This document shows positions 5,170 to 5,285 of a stretch of 5,285 nt of DNA, one piece after another; the first letter of the stretch is position 1; each line of letters opens with the position of its first letter. Both the position numbers and the translations under genes were made by a program. The notes beneath the pieces are model-generated. The model worked only from the letters and a program-made list of their open reading frames with translations. It was not told the DNA's origin and did no database searches. Source of the stretch: an uncultured Bacilli bacterium (GTDB lineage Bacteria; Bacillota_I; Bacilli_A; RF39; UBA660); NCBI GenBank assembly GCA_934133155.1, contig CAKPAT010000083.1:1-5285 (forward strand), given 5' to 3'.

Positions 5170-5285
5170 TTGAGGGTTAAGGTTTTTGATGAGGGACATG
5201 AAAAAGATTTGGAAGAGGCAATAAATAATTTTATTGCGTCTGAAGAACCGGATATTTTGGATATTAAGTTTTCGACGGCTATTGC
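5170..5285 (+). CDS. Cse60-family small protein (sporulation-associated family), 3' end cut by window
   Basis: From TTG 5170 the frame reads MRVKVFDEGHEKDLEEAIN and continues to ILDIKFSTAI at the edge, 38 codons plus two bases. The VKVFDEEHEKDLE opening and the DIKFS strand match what I know of the Cse60 family, whose Bacillus subtilis member has about 60 residues and is made under SigE during sporulation. Roughly one third to one half of the protein should lie beyond the window. The molecular function is unknown. Family members also occur outside typical sporulation loci, so its presence alone does not show that this organism makes spores. It follows the M23 gene in the same direction but is separated by a hairpin. 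Confidence 0.72.
   Translation, partial: MRVKVFDEGHEKDLEEAINNFIASEEPDILDIKFSTAI

Overview
The window is AT-rich bacterial DNA, and its genes, Shine-Dalgarno sites and promoters look like those of a low-GC Bacillota. I suspect an uncultured gut-type lineage of Bacilli or Clostridia, but the sequence does not settle which. Tryptophan is written TGG and no reading frame needs TGA read as an amino acid, so the standard code applies. Strong AGGAGG/GGTGAT-type ribosome binding sites, TTG and GTG starts, and extended -10 promoters of the form TGnTATAAT recur.

Layout: (1) Positions 1-806, minus strand, hold a radical SAM protein of the YhcC/YtqA (TIGR01212) type whose C-terminal end runs off the window. 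(2) Positions 807-926 are a compact divergent intergenic region with one promoter for each direction. (3) Positions 927-2570, plus strand, encode a DcuC/YfcC-type membrane transporter with an unusual lysine-rich repetitive cytoplasmic linker in its middle. Its likely start is GTG 927, not the upstream ATG at 903, because that ATG lies inside the -10 box. A terminator hairpin follows. (4) Positions 2571-2859 contain no gene. They hold that terminator, a possible but unproven folded RNA at 2619-2715, and the promoter of the next operon. (5) Positions 2860-5100, plus strand, form a tight three-gene operon: MscL with a C-terminal zinc ribbon, a YgjP-like HExxH metallopeptidase, and a secreted coiled-coil M23 murein peptidase. 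It ends in a hairpin that includes the last stop codon. (6) Positions 5170-5285 are the start of a Cse60-family small protein, cut by the window edge.

Functional reading: the three-gene operon combines osmotic-shock release (MscL) with cell-wall hydrolysis (M23) and a poorly characterised metalloprotease, so an envelope or turgor stress theme is reasonable. All three products are predicted to bind zinc. The transporter and the radical SAM gene are separate transcription units. I did not find a clear new multi-gene system. The best leads are the lysine-rich insert in the transporter, the zinc-ribbon MscL with its zinc-protein operon, and the possible RNA in the intergenic gap.
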